A stretch of DNA of 64,000 nt from Roridomyces roridus (Eukaryota > Basidiomycota > Agaricomycetes > Agaricales > Mycenaceae): assembly GCA_029378245.1 (NCBI GenBank), contig JARKIF010000025.1, positions 310,001 to 374,000 of the forward strand, written 5' to 3'. The translations under genes were made by a program, and so were the position numbers. This document shows positions 11,734 through 23,613 of the stretch, piece after piece; position 1 is the first letter of the stretch; each line of letters opens with the position of its first letter. The notes beneath the pieces are model-generated. The model was not told the DNA's origin and did no database searches. It saw only the letters and a list, made by a program, of their open reading frames with translations.

Positions 11734-12850
11734 TAAATTTGAATTATATCCACTATTTGGGGCCAATCCAGATGAAAACTCCAACAACATCCTCCGCCCA
11801 GATGAATACCAACTCCCAGTTGCGTCACGATCACCAGATCCGTTCATTTAAAAGCTGGACACAGTAAGTGCGGGCGCCAATGTCTACCCTGAGCTTCACG
11901 TACCCAGCAGTTTGGTTTATGCAAAGCAACAGGGCGTGCATGTGGTGCTATCGCCGATAGTGAAGCACTGACAGCAGTCCTGGCGGTTGATATTTGCGGC
12001 CTGGGCGCCGAGCGGTATGTAGGGTCTTCGATGCGCTGCATCTCGGCCTGGCCGTGGAAGCCGCGTAGTTTTACGGCGTCAAGAACTTTGGGAAGAGAGA
12101 GATACTGCAGACGATTCACTGGCGCATCTTGTTCTCTCTTCTGCGGCCGGGGCATTCATTGGTCCACGGGCAGGTCCTTGAAGGTACGATATGCCCGTCG
12201 AGAGGTCTGGATGCCTGGCTTACTTGTGCAGCTCGCGGCTGTAGTGCAATTCGGAATCATCGCCATCGTGAAAGGGTGCGTAACTTTGTATTGCAGGGTG
12301 TGTGGGGTGGTTATCCTCTGATGATGGAAATTGATCTTGAGAGCGTGCGTCTTTCCTGCCTCTCATCCTTCGGTCCTCTAACATGCAGCTGCAGAAGGTC
12401 AGTCCGACGACGGACGTCACCCGTTTCATCGGCAGCACCCCATTTAGAGGGCCTGTTTTTATTGGTTTCGTGGACGAACGGACGGTTGCATTTACAATAC
12501 TCTTCTTTCTGTCTAGGGAACCATAAGCGCTGGTCGTGGAGATATAGATCACCGTCTGTAACTTGACTTGAAGTTTGCAAAGGCCCTGCTAGGCTTATCC
12601 ATAATCCCACCGAGTCACTTAAACGTCACTTTCCGGGCTCTGGTACTTACTGTTCAAAGTGAAATCAGATCAAGTATTCGAACGATATAGTAGTCTTATA
12701 CTACTGGGATCCGAGTGTAATGCTGCGACAAGTTAAGCGGCACTTGAACGCGAAGCATATTTGGAACGCGTCCGCAACCTTTGTCCGTGTTTATCATACG
12801 CGCGGATCACTGCCAGCACAGCATTACGGCCACCTTTATTCCCGACCTCC
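11734..12850. other. Intergenic or remnant sequence, no supported gene
   Basis: GC-richer stretches at 11860-12320 read as protein-like in short pieces (for example AVVQFGIIAIV on the plus strand), but I could not build a continuous spliced model. It may be a decayed gene. The last 150 bp lead into the Nudix gene. Confidence 0.35.
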
Positions 12851-14231
12851 ATGTCTGACAAGGCGGCTCCCCAACCGCTCAACTTGCTCGAATACCACCG
12901 CCCCAAACGAATTCGGCTTTCGGACCCTCGTATTCCTCCACTGACTGCAGAGTCCAAGCGGTAATTCCACCCCCTGGCTCCACGTCGAGGGTGTATGTGC
13001 TAAGAATGGTGCAGATGTCTACGCAACCTCGCCGCCTACCGCCCGCGCAAGGCTCTCTACCCATATCCTCGTACACGCTCTGCAGCGGTCATCGTCGCGC
13101 TCTTCGTCGGTCGGATGGGGGACCTGTATGTGCTGCTAAATCGGTGCGTACAAGCATCTCGTTGGGGAATGGACGGCATCATTCTGACATTCACCCGCAG
13201 ACGATCTGCCACGTTACGCTCGTACGCGGGCGACACGTCTCTGCCTGGCGGGAAGGTTGACCCGGATGATAAAAGTTTAGAGGAAACTGCGGTGTGTGGC
13301 ATGCCTGTTGGTCAATGGCTGATTCTCATTCTGCGATGACAGCGACGAGAGGCGTTCGAAGAGGTAGATCTACTTCGCGCCGCGGCTTCCGTCTAATGTT
13401 TCCTGTAGATTGGCCTTCCTCGCGATAGACTAAAAGTCCCACTGCTTTGCATCCTCGAGCCATTCATGGCGTCGAACAAGCTCATCGTTACACCGTACGT
13501 CTCACCGCCCATTGATAGAATCCACGCATGTAAAAGCACCGCAGAGTCGTCGTCCTCATCCTAGACCCCATCGTCGTGCGTCATCCTCCTGCTCATCCAA
13601 CCGCGTCTCATTTTCTGCAGCCAATCCTCAACACAGCTGAAGTCACCTCCCTCTTCTCACACCCACTCTCCGCTTTCATGTCCTCATCCCCGCCGTTCCC
13701 CACTGAATCTGAACTCGTCGAGGTCCCGTATCACTCCGTCAACGACTTTGTTTCCGTGGATGCGCTGGGCCGCGAACGCCCCGCGCGCGTGCATCGATTC
13801 TTGACGGGTCGTGAGGCCGGGGGGATTAAGCCGATCTTCGGAATGACTAGGTGCGGTTTTCTCATTCCCATAGGTCATCTGATAACCTTCGGAGCAGCGC
13901 AGTGCTCATAGAAGCCGCATGCATCGCCCACGCCCCGCGCGTGCCCGACTACGAAGTGTACCCTCCCGGTGTGGATCCGAGAGATAAGCGGATTGCGATT
14001 GAGGTGTTTGGGAATCCGATTTTTAGGAAGGCGTATGAGGAGGAGGGGGTGAGTGTGGATTGGGCTGTTGTGAGGAGGGTCGCGGGGGTGAGAGGACGGA
14101 GGAAGGATGGGCGGAGAGACAGGGATGGGAGCGAGGGTGAGGCTGAGGCAGATACCGAGGTCAGCGAGGGACAGGAGCATGGTAGACGCAGGAGGAGAAG
14201 GATGGGTGGGAGGGTTTGGAGTAAGCTGTAG
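12851..14231 (+). CDS. Nudix hydrolase, NUDT7/PCD1-like coenzyme A diphosphatase
   Basis: Predicted to hydrolyse CoA or acyl-CoA diphosphate bonds, by similarity to NUDT7/PCD1; members are often peroxisomal. Eight exons (12851-12960, 13015-13143, 13201-13291, 13343-13363, 13409-13494, 13545-13575, 13621-13850, 13898-14231) sum to 1032 nt, 343 aa. Residues about 40-65 (RKALYPYPRTRSAAVIVALF) precede the Nudix box LPGGKVDPDDKSLEETA-RREAFEEIGL, which has the REAFEEIG catalytic core (about residues 112-119) and the spacing typical of the CoA-specific subfamily. The 21-nt exon 4 encodes just RREAFEE. The C-terminal tail, from about residue 280, is Arg/Gly/Glu-rich and low complexity; I see no clear PTS1 (ends WSKL). 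The acceptor at 13897 could alternatively be 13894, adding one Ser. Confidence 0.9.
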
Positions 14232-15169
14232 CGAGCGTCGATGGATGGAGGACAATGTATTTATTGTTTGCCAATCGGATACTGTATACATATGTGAAAG
14301 TGAGTCCTGTCTTCATGTGGAAAGCACTCGCTGAATTGAAAGGAGGAGGTTGTAGAAATCGGGTTGGTCGTTGCTTCTCTCGATCCCGACGATCATGCTA
14401 CCATAGTTATCACCCTGAATGGCACGAAATGCGGTATCGTGCTGGCGATAAGGCTCGCAAAGCTTCGTGACGGCTCAGGGCAAGTATGTATTTTCCCGAT
14501 GGCAGGCTGCTTGTAACTCATAGCGACATGCGGTATGTGACTTTGAATCTTCGACAGTCAGAAAGGAGTCTAACCTTACTAGGCTTTGTTCACTGCGATG
14601 AAATGAGTCATCTCTCCACTCCCAAACTCCCGAGGATGACCACAGGTCGCAAATTTGCAGTACGACTTGTGAGTTGAGTTGGATTCGAAGAGTCTGCTAC
14701 AGACGCGGGGACAGCGCCGGCCCAGGTAAAGATTGATGAAATGAGTCATCTCTCCACTCCCATCCATCCGTTCTTCAAGCTGGGTTGCTGCCATCTTTCC
14801 GCACCAAGGTGTATACCCCCGACTCCTTGAAACGGCTGTGGCTTGATCAACGTAGTATAGTCTATTCTGACTCCGAACGACTGCGCTGCTGGGGACTTTG
14901 GGCTTGCTCTGGGTCGCCGTTCACGGAACACGGTTCTTCCCCCTGTCTAGATCGATTTTTGTCAAGATAAGTACTTCATCCGGGCGTATTCCTCAAACAT
15001 CCGGCCAACCTGGTCACTGACTGCCGGCCGCATGCCAGCCGCACGCGTTCCAGGGAAGCATACGTATGACAATGTTTCTGCCCTCGCTTTTTCGGGTAAA
15101 CCTCCACATATAAAAGGTCTCCACATCGGACTGCACTCTCATTGGACTCCCGCTCCAGACTCATCGACC
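14232..15169. other. Intergenic region with a 28-bp direct repeat
   Basis: GATGAAATGAGTCATC plus 12 further bases occurs identically at 14597-14624 and 14735-14762. No gene is supported. The amine oxidase core promoter is at its 3' end (TATAAAAG, 15109-15116, 54 bp before the ATG). Confidence 0.55.
15109..15116 (+). promoter_or_regulatory. TATA box of the amine oxidase gene
   Basis: TATAAAAG lies 54 bp upstream of the ATG at 15170, a usual distance for a strongly transcribed fungal gene. Confidence 0.6.
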
Positions 15170-17058
15170 ATGGCTCGCCTCACTCGCCTTCTGCTCTTCA
15201 CTACCACAGCCGCTCTCACCTTGGCCGGTCCGACCAATCACACCGAGAAACGCGCCACCAAGAACGACAAAGAGGTGCTCATCCTCGGCGGCGGCGTCGC
15301 AGGTATCATCGCAGCTCGCACCCTCTTCGAGAAGAATGTGAAAAACTTCCTCGTCGTCGAGGCGCGCGATGAACTCGGCGGGCGGATGCGGTCGATGGAG
15401 TTTGGCGGCCACACCGTCGAGCTTGGGGCGAATTGGATTCAGGGCACGCAGCATGGAAGCGGTCCTGCGAATCCCATCTACACGCTGGCCAAGAAGCACG
15501 GATTGAAGACGATGGAATCGGACTATTTCGGGTCTATCGGTGCATATGGTTTCCGATAGCTGCATGGTCACTTACGATTCGAGCAGAGACTTTCGATGAA
15601 ACGGGAAAGGTCAACTACACCAAGACCCTCATGGACGCTGTCGCCGCGTTCACTGACCTTACCATAGCCGCCGGTACGTGCAAGTCTGAGGTGGAGCTAC
15701 CAACCACTGACTCCTTTGGCAGGGGCCCGAGTGCCGACCCAGCAAGTCGACTTGAACTGCAGAACCGGATACTCACTCATCGGCAAGAAGCCCAAGACCC
15801 CGGCAGAAAAAGTCACCGAGTACTTTCTCTTTGTGTGTCTCTTGCGTTAAAAAAAGACGAAGGTCGTGTCTTACTACATCTTATAGGACTGGGAGCATGC
15901 CCAAACTCCCGAGCAGAGCTCCTGGATTGCTTCTGCATGGGTAAGACTCCCGTTCTTCATATTACAGCAGCTCTCATCCCCATCCCAGGGCAACAATTTC
16001 ACGTACAATGTCAACGAAGGCGGATTCTCCGACGACAACCTCCTCTGCGTCGACCCGCGCGGGTTCAAGCATATCATTAAGTCCGAGGCAGACGAATTCC
16101 TCAAGCCAGAGCAGACCCTCCTCAACGCCACCGTGGCCAAGATCGCATATTCGGATGACGGGGTCGTGGTCACGCTGTCGAATGGGACTAGGATCACGGC
16201 TGACTATGCGATTACGACGTTCAGTGTTGGGGTGTTGCAGCAGGATGATGTGATCTTTGAGCCGGCGTTGCCCATGTGGAAACAGGAAGCCATTCAGAGC
16301 ACCAAAATGGCCACATACACAAAATTGTTTCTGCAGTTCGAGAAGAAGTTTTGGTTCGATACGCAGGTTTGTCTACTCTCATCTTACTCTTGGAGATTTG
16401 ACTCACAAGATTTTGTAGTTTGCGTTGTATGCCGACAAGGTTCGTGGACGATACCCAGTCTGGCAAAGCCTAGATATGGAAGGCTTCCTCCCCGGATCCG
16501 GAATCATCTTCGCCACCGTCACGGTGAGTAGAATCCCCTCCTCTCTCATCTCACCCCACTTATACTATTACATCGAACTCAGGGCGACTGGTCCGAAGCC
16601 ATCGAATCCCTCACCAACGACCAAGTCGAAGCTCAACTCCTCTCCGTCCTCCGCACCATGTTCCCCACAATCGACATACCCAAACCCAAAGCCTTCTTCT
16701 TCCAGCGGTGGTTCACCGACCCACTCTACCGCGGGAGTTACAGCAACTGGCCTGCGAGTTTGGTTACCCCGCATCATATGAACCTCCGCGCGAACGTTGG
16801 CAAGCGGCTTTGGTTTGCTGGCGAGGCGACGAGTCAGAAGTATGTTGGTGAGTATTTCAATAATATGTGCCTCTCATAAGTGCATGCTTGATATCGTGGC
16901 TGATTGCATGGTTGATAGGATTCCTCCAAGGGGCGTATTTCGAAGGCATGGATGCAGGCAACAACGTTGCGAGTTGTGTCGTCTCGGGCGGGAAACAGTG
17001 CCAGAGCTTGCCTTTCGCGGAATCGATTCCGAATGCCAGCCCGTACGTTCCCCAGTGA
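15170..17058 (+). CDS. Secreted FAD-dependent amine oxidase (polyamine oxidase type)
   Basis: A flavin amine oxidase, predicted to oxidise polyamines or other amines with release of H2O2 outside the cell. Exons: 15170-15539, 15587-15673, 15723-15832, 15887-15940, 15989-16366, 16419-16523, 16583-16847 and 16919-17058 (1509 nt, 502 aa). Signal peptide residues 1-19 (MARLTRLLLFTTTAALTLA). FAD binding: GGGVAG at about 40-45, then VVEARDELGGRM and LGANWIQG. Mid-protein VTLSNGTRITADYAITTFS and GVLQ are the usual second FAD-contact region. The C-terminal RLWFAGEATSQKYVGFLQGAY is the family's FAD-closing motif. N-glycosylation sequons (NHT, NYT, NFT) fit secretion. Introns are 47-71 bp. Substrate cannot be decided from sequence. 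Confidence 0.93.
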
Positions 17059-18231
17059 AATTTGGGCTCGGATTCTCGGTGTTCGTACACTTAAGACTTA
17101 TTTAATCTGAGCCTTTTTGGCATTTCTCGATCTAACGAAGTGAGGACTCGCGGAGTTGTTCGGCCGCCAAGAGAGAGGCCAGTCATTCAACTCTCTGAGA
17201 AACAGCAACGAAAAATTTACCCGAGTCTACGCCAATGGCCCCGCGGGAATCGAACCCTGATTGATCGTATGGAGAGACTACTTCCGCTTACATCGAGCGC
17301 ACATAACTTTATAAACTGGAGTACTTCCTTCATCCTCGGCAGGTATGCGTGATGTACCAGCGGGGTTGTCTCCACGAATCGAATGTCCCTGGGCCGAATA
17401 GTCAGCCGCCTGACCACAGTGAGCTGCCCCACATTATCTCCTCTGTATCTATCGCGGGATCATGACCGGGTGTCTATCGGATCAATCGCTGTTGTATCGG
17501 ATCAGTGGCTTCATGTAAGTATTCCGCCTTGCTCCCGACGACCATGTCTCGATGTCGGAAGAACACAGTACAATCCCCTCCGTCGCTGTCATGGACGCGG
17601 GACTACTAACTCATTGCGACACTCTCGAGCTCAGTTCCGCCGCCTCTCTCCGACCGACGCGAAAGGATAAGTATATGATCATCCTGGCTTGGCAGTGGCT
17701 TCATTCATTTCTAGATCCATCCTAACTGGGATCCCCTGGGGCCTCTCCGCATAGTTCCAATACATTGCTCGCCTGAAGACCGAGAGTGCTCCGAGGAATG
17801 TGCGACGGACAATCACCCATGCGGACCCCTAGAAGACAAATCCGGACGGAACTGAGAGCCGAGCGTGGACTCTCAGTGCAATCTAGCTGTATTTGATCTA
17901 GGTCCGTAGGTTGATTGTCGATTCTGTCGCATACAATTGGTTCAATCAGCGCCAGATTATCCCGGAACTGACCGAGGGCGCGAATACTCGTCCACGTGTA
18001 CCTTCGGTACGCCGCATGAGCGCCGATCAGGGCATGAAGCGAACAATCGAAGTCAGGAACTCGTCTACAGACATCTTCGGTACGCCGCACTCGCCAAGCC
18101 AAATCATCAGTTAATACTGATGTCCAAAGACAAAACCTGGGACAGCCAGAACGTCCGACGTCCTCGCATCTAGAGACTGCGTATAAAAGCCAGTATGGAC
18201 TTGGAAGATACTCACACCAAGGATCCGCAGC
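17059..18231. other. Intergenic region
   Basis: No gene with splice support. A GGGAATCGAACCC motif at about 17244-17256 looks like a tRNA T-loop but has no fitting tRNA around it. TATAAAAG at 18182-18189 is the probable core promoter of the next gene. Confidence 0.45.
18182..18189 (+). promoter_or_regulatory. TATA box of the 948-aa secreted protein gene
   Basis: TATAAAAG lies 43 bp before the ATG at 18232. Confidence 0.55.
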
Positions 18232-21200
18232 ATGCTCGTTCCTACTATCCTGCTTGGATTGCTTTCCCATGGCGTCGGCGTCGTTTCTGCGGCGTCCAGA
18301 ATGCCTGGGCAGCGTCTTCTCTTGGATGATGCTTCGACCATGGGCTTACCACTCGCGGCGACGGTCAGCGTGTCTCGCTCTGCAGCCGCGACGGCGTCTG
18401 CACAAATCAGCGCTAGCGTTGGCCCCACTTCCTCCGCCTTCGCCTCCGCATCCACTCACTCCTCCTTCGCGTTATCCTCCGCCAAGGCCTCAAGTGCTGC
18501 CCAGACGTCATCTAGCCCGGCGACCAAGGTCCCGAGGTTCCAGAAACGAACGGCAATCCCAGAATGCCTCAAGACCGTCGAACTCTCGTGCCTGAACTTG
18601 GCGGCAAATTGTATCGATACGATTGGAATGGATGTCCGTAGTTTTGGCAGTCAATCCTTGCCGACCCGTACTAATTCTTTCAGACGTCTTCCATCAACAA
18701 TCTATGGGGTGTCAAGTCTTGTGTTGCGGCGGCCACTTGCTATGGTGTAAGGACCCCCCACCCACGTTCGGCCACATTGCTCACGCGGTCCGTAGGTCGG
18801 GGATTTGATCAGCAGCGTCGAATGTCAGACGGGGCTCTCGACAACCACCACGGCCCAGGCCTCTTTGGATTACACTAACGTCCGTCCTTTCAACTCGTCT
18901 GATTCCCACTCTAATAATGCCTTGATCACAGATTTATGCCCCCATTGTTGGGAGCTGTGCATTCGCCACTGGTGGATGGTGCGTTTTTCGCTACACTCAG
19001 CACCAGCCCATCATCATCTCATGAAACTCTTGCAGCCCAATCACCCAGCAGAATTACATCGACTTTTATTACGGCCAGCTGTCGGCCATTAATACGGCCA
19101 ATTTCCCGAGGTATGCGCGCCTGCCATCTGTCGCTTGATTGTCTTTCTTACCATCTCAGCTCGAACGCCGTCGTGATTGCATTTTGGAACGCTATCACTG
19201 CCTGGGCGGCCACGGGCGCGACGGTGCCGTATCTCAAGTACGTTCACAGCAACCCTGGATGGCCCTCAACTCAGATTTGATCAGCTTCAACGATTGGTTG
19301 CATTTTTCGTCCTCTCCTTCTACAACGGTTCATCACTCCTCTCTTTGGCTGAAATTTGACGACTGATGAGATATTGACAGACAACTACCACTTCTGCTGT
19401 TCCCTCGTACAGTCAAATTGCATGGAGTAAGGAAGCAGTTGGATTTTGTGCCACGGTGATTTAACTCGCTCGCCAGATCCGAATCCCGCCCCTCCATCCG
19501 GCGCTGTCTCCGAGACTTTTGTTACTGGCACAAGCACCGTGATTATTCATGTACCCACCACAACGACTGTTGTGGTCATAGCGACTGCGACGATCACACT
19601 TGGCCCGGGAGGTACCCCGATCAACGGGCCTGTTCCCTCTGGAATCAGTCAGCCGGGGGCTACGACGCCAACGTGGAGTATGCCCATCCAGCGATCTCAT
19701 TTTCCGTAAACTGAATCAAGTTTCCAGACCCCAATATTATCCCTCCCACCTCGGTGTCCAGCGTGACCTTCACCGCTCCTCCTTCCTACACCACGGTTGT
19801 CGCGGTCCCCACTGCATCCAACTCACCCCCGCAAAACATCACTGGTCCGCCAGGAGATAAAAACAGCAACGGCGACGACTGGTGGCTCCTCCTCTTTGGC
19901 GGGCTCGTTGGTGGACTGCTCCCGGTCGACGTCGGTATTCCCGGTGGTTTCACTCCTACGGCGGCCCCGCCCGTCGGATGGACAGGTGGCTGGAGCGACC
20001 CAGATCCGACTCGGACGTCGACTTCATCGGACAAGACCTCAACCTCGCACTCTTCGACGAGCAGCAGCAGCAGTTCTTCCTGTCCCTCTCCTACGGCTAC
20101 GTACGCACTTTCGGATGATTCTGAGAACTCAGATTGGGCGGATTTGGGCTCGGACCCTGATCGTCGGAGAGGGATTCCTGCTACCAATTCCCTGCGTAAC
20201 GCAACGAGCTTGGAGCGCCGGGCTGGTCGTTGTGCGTCACCCGTTGGTTTTCCTTCCACTTGAACCTGATCTTCTTCATATTTTCTCTAGCCATCGCTGT
20301 CAACTCATGCGGTATCACCGTCGTTAACCCGAGCTCGATCAGTTTGGGCGCAGGGACGTATTGGACCATCGGAACCAAGGTTCCCATCAGCGTGGGGACT
20401 GCCCTGACGGCGATTCAAGTGTCAGGGCGCCCGACTGGTAATGGACCTGACACCACTGCTCGTTCGTATATTATCTTCGCCCAACTTCGCCAGCTGACCA
20501 TGTTTAGAGGAGCATGTGTTTGAATTGGGCTATATCGACCAATTCTTCAAGACGGCTGTCCAGGCTGGTATCTCGTGCAACTGGTTTGTCCCCCTTTGGG
20601 ACTTCTTTTCATCTCCGCCTCATCATAGTGATATAGGATTCAAACCAATGTCTTCAATTTCGTTCGCCGAGATGGCAGTAATATGGGAACGGCACTGCTC
20701 AACAACATAGACACAGTGAGCACACGTTCCGCTGGCGGTTCATTACAAGAACTGATCTCGTGGCAGACTTCGAACATGGTCTGGGTGGATAAACCGATGA
20801 AGCGAGTCCTCCTTCATTCCTTTTGTTCTCTTTGCTAATGCGAACCATCCAGTCAAGCAAAATCGAACCTGGTCAACCAGAACAAGGCAACAGCCGCCGA
20901 TCCGCCGCAAAGTGGCAACATGAACAAGATCACCTCCTTCACGGCATCGTTCAATATCATTCAGGATATGGAGTATTTCATCCGCAATTTCGCTGCGCTT
21001 GGGTCGTGTGAGCATTGTCATTATCCCGTTTTTCGAATTGCCTCTGATGTTAGGGAAAGACATGGGAAATAATGCCGCGGTGTTTCGTACGATTGCTACG
21101 AACGTGCAAAACCTGCTGGCTGAGATCACGCCCGCCTCGCCCGATGCAAATCTGCCTGTCGAATTCAATGCGTGGTTGCGTGGCTTGGTGGCAACATATC

Positions 21201-21975
21201 CCGCTGGATGCACGTCCCGAGCTACGAATGCGTACAATTACTACGTCACTAAGATGAATGGGGTTCGCGTTCAGTCGAATACTCCGGTGCCTGCGTGTTT
21301 CCCACTCTTCTCTGCCGGGGTGAGTTCTTTCCTTGAATACCATCTCGAACTCTACTGACCTGGCGACATAGTTGGCTCCCCAGACGTTCAACTTCGCGAA
21401 CCTCATTCCTCCGACACCCACCCTACCGGCTTGCGACATCCCCGGTACTGAGGGACAAGTCACCATCGGAAACGACGCCAATGGCAATCCCGTCCCTTTG
21501 ATTGGCACATTCCGTACCATGGGCTCAGGCAACACGGTATGTCTCCCAGTCACTCTTCGTGTTAATCCTATATTGACCGCTTATCCAGCAATCCTACGCA
21601 TTCGGTACCGGCACATCCCTCAACGGCGTCCACTACGTGGCCAACGACCTCACCGGTGCATACAACGGATGCAACGGGGTCTTCCAAGTGGTCGAAGACA
21701 CGCCCGCTGCTGGTTTCCCCGACGCCCAGATCTCACTCAACTGCAACGGGCAAAGCGGCAACAGTGTCGACGCCTCATTTACCTTTTCTGTGAACGGCCA
21801 GGTTCTCCAGTGTACCTTCATCAACAAGAACGATGGGAGTAACACGTTCTTTATTATTTGTGGGTCGAGTGCCGGGGTGGCTAATACTTGTGCGGCGTCG
21901 GCCATGGCAGCGTTGGCGGGGACGTATCCAGCGGCGTATCTCTCGACGCCGAGCTGGACGTTCCTTCCCAACTAG
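18232..21975 (+). CDS. Large secreted Ser/Thr-rich multidomain protein (948 aa, 18 exons)
   Basis: Exons: 18232-18633, 18684-18746, 18796-18879, 18932-18978, 19036-19110, 19160-19237, 19285-19327, 19381-19426, 19477-19677, 19728-20225, 20291-20437, 20508-20583, 20637-20715, 20767-20801, 20853-21007, 21054-21319, 21372-21536 and 21589-21975; total 2847 nt. The intron after 20801 uses a GC donor (GCGAGT). A signal peptide is followed by a Ser/Ala-rich stretch to about residue 100, a KR site, then a Cys-bearing region (CLKTVELSCLNLAANC). The middle is Pro/Thr/Ser-rich with NGDDWWLLLFGGLVGG. Around residue 560 EEHVFELGYIDQFF resembles the region found C-terminal to GH18 catalytic domains in some fungal killer-toxin-like chitinases; no chitinase active site is present. 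The last 270 residues hold paired Cys and a beta-rich GNSVDASFTFSVNGQVLQC domain. Cell-wall or secreted role is inferred; no function assigned. Confidence 0.85.
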
Positions 21976-22530
21976 TTGCGGTTTCGTCTAACTTCGAGTA
22001 ATATTTTCCTTGTTCACCTAATGGCTTGTTTTAAATTTATCTTATGCCTCTGTTTTGTTTGATTACCGTCCGTCACCGGTACCTGCCATGAGCATCGGGG
22101 CGCGGGTCTTTGTTAAAACTTCAAAAAGATGGCCATTTGAACTGTGACATTCGGGTATTAGGCGTAGGTGGCCTCGTTCGACCCGGGCTCTTGCCAATTG
22201 TGTCGAAGCCCTGAAGCATCCAACTCTTTTGTTTCTGTTGCAATCTCCACACATCGTGCATTACATTCAACTCGCAAACTCATCCTTCGCGTGGTGTGCT
22301 CAAGCTTGTCCACCTCCGCCTGTGCGTCGCACCTAAGTACCTGTTGACTTGCTGTGACGGTAATTTCGGCGACCCATCTAAATCTCTCCGTAATCGGTGC
22401 TTGACTAGTACTGTCGATATGCGCGACAACCATATACTCCTGAAGTTTGAACGTTGAACGTTGAACGTCAACTCAACATGCCGCGACGGATCAGATGCTC
22501 GTCACAACATGTGATCGGCAAGTAAAGACA
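21976..22530. other. Intergenic region
   Basis: AT-rich 3' flank of the preceding gene, then unassigned sequence with a short GTTGAACGTT repeat near 22447-22468. No gene is supported. Confidence 0.4.
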
Positions 22531-22531
22531 C

Positions 22532-23613
22532 CGGGTCCCAAGGGGGCATCGGGATCCGAATTTCGGATATAGGGTCGAAAACTTTTTTTCGACCCTCGGC
22601 TGGACCCCCCCCCCCCTCCCCTCCTATATAAGGCAGATCATTCCCACGATCATGTGATTTGCCGGTGGTCCGAGCCATCCACGGCTCCCAACCATACAAA
22701 AAATAATGATTACAAGCTTGTTGAAGGGCCCCAGTGTCAATCAGACCCATCTCATGTCTGCCTGAGCAATGATCCACTTGTCTTCTGTGGGAATGTCTTG
22801 TCAGGACAGGCTGTATTATGTAATATATCAGTCCCAATTTGGAAATTTCAATCAATTCAAAGTTCTGGTGGTTGGGAGGCTACCCTGAGTGGTTATAGCA
22901 CAATCTAGGGCTCCGACCTGGCCGTTGACGGCGACGGCCGTCGCTCTGACGGCCGTCATGGGAGGTCGGACGGGCCCCACCCGGCCGTCAGACCATGTTG
23001 TGAGGCCTCAAAACGGCCGGGTGGTACCCGTCAGACCCGTCACGGCCGTCATGACGGGTCGAAGCAGTGACAGCCCCTGACAGCCCGTGCCGCCAGCTAA
23101 ATCAACCATCAGATTGATGTCAACGTGATGCCGGCAAGGCAAAATTACGGATTGGACCGATTGGTATTCGGGAAGCCTGCAGAACCCTAGTAGTGGGCCA
23201 TCAGCAAGATTGCCGATGACCCAGGTGCGCTACCCCTGGAGCATCAAGTGATGATGGCAGCTCGGCATGGCTAGTTAGCCGAAGACCCGTCACCACCCGT
23301 CATGGCCCGTCGACGGCCGGGAACGGGTACCCCGTCAGCCAAGGAACCGGACCCGGACCCGGCCGTCAAAATTCTGGCTTCAGAGGGCTGTACGGCCGGG
23401 CCGGCACCCGTCGTGACGGCTCGTTGACCCGTCATTTTGACGGTCGGGTCGGAGCCCTAGCACAATCTGAACTGGTAAAATGGTGTTTACATGCTCCAAA
23501 ACACCTTTACTAATATACAGGTAGAAGTTTTTTTCGAGCCCGCTCGGGACCCCCCCCCCCCCTCCCCCGGTACGAATTTTCGATCCCGGTGCCCCCTTGC
23601 CGGGTCCGGTTGA
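22532..23613. mobile_element. Outer inverted-repeat element with poly-C tracts, interrupted by a hAT MITE
   Basis: The left end (CCGGGTCCCAAGGGGGCATC, about 22532) recurs inverted at the right (about 23575-23613, TGCCCCCTTGCCGGGTCCGG). Each end also carries a T7 run with TCGA, then a C13-C14 tract (22604-22617 and 23551-23564), the latter parts in direct orientation. Boundaries are approximate and I find no clear target duplication. The MITE at 22906-23459 sits in its interior. Confidence 0.5.
22906..23459. mobile_element. hAT-type MITE (554 bp) with perfect 8-bp target duplication
   Basis: The termini are TAGGGCTCCGACC and its exact inverse GGTCGGAGCCCTA. The 8-bp GCACAATC directly precedes (22898-22905) and follows (23460-23467) the element, which is the hAT signature. 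The interior is dense in GACGGCCGTC palindromes and carries no coding sequence, so it must be mobilised in trans. A fragment of the same family is at 10896-10961. Confidence 0.92.

Noticed and set aside
17230..17300. tRNA gene on the minus strand (GGGTTCGATTCCCGC looks like a T-loop)
   Set aside because: Only three T-stem pairs form, the 3' acceptor-like GGGGCCA has no 5' partner at tRNA distance, and no D-arm is visible.
17722..18270. 182-codon minus-strand frame
   Set aside because: It overlaps the promoter and first exon of the well-supported 18232 gene and has no recognisable domain.
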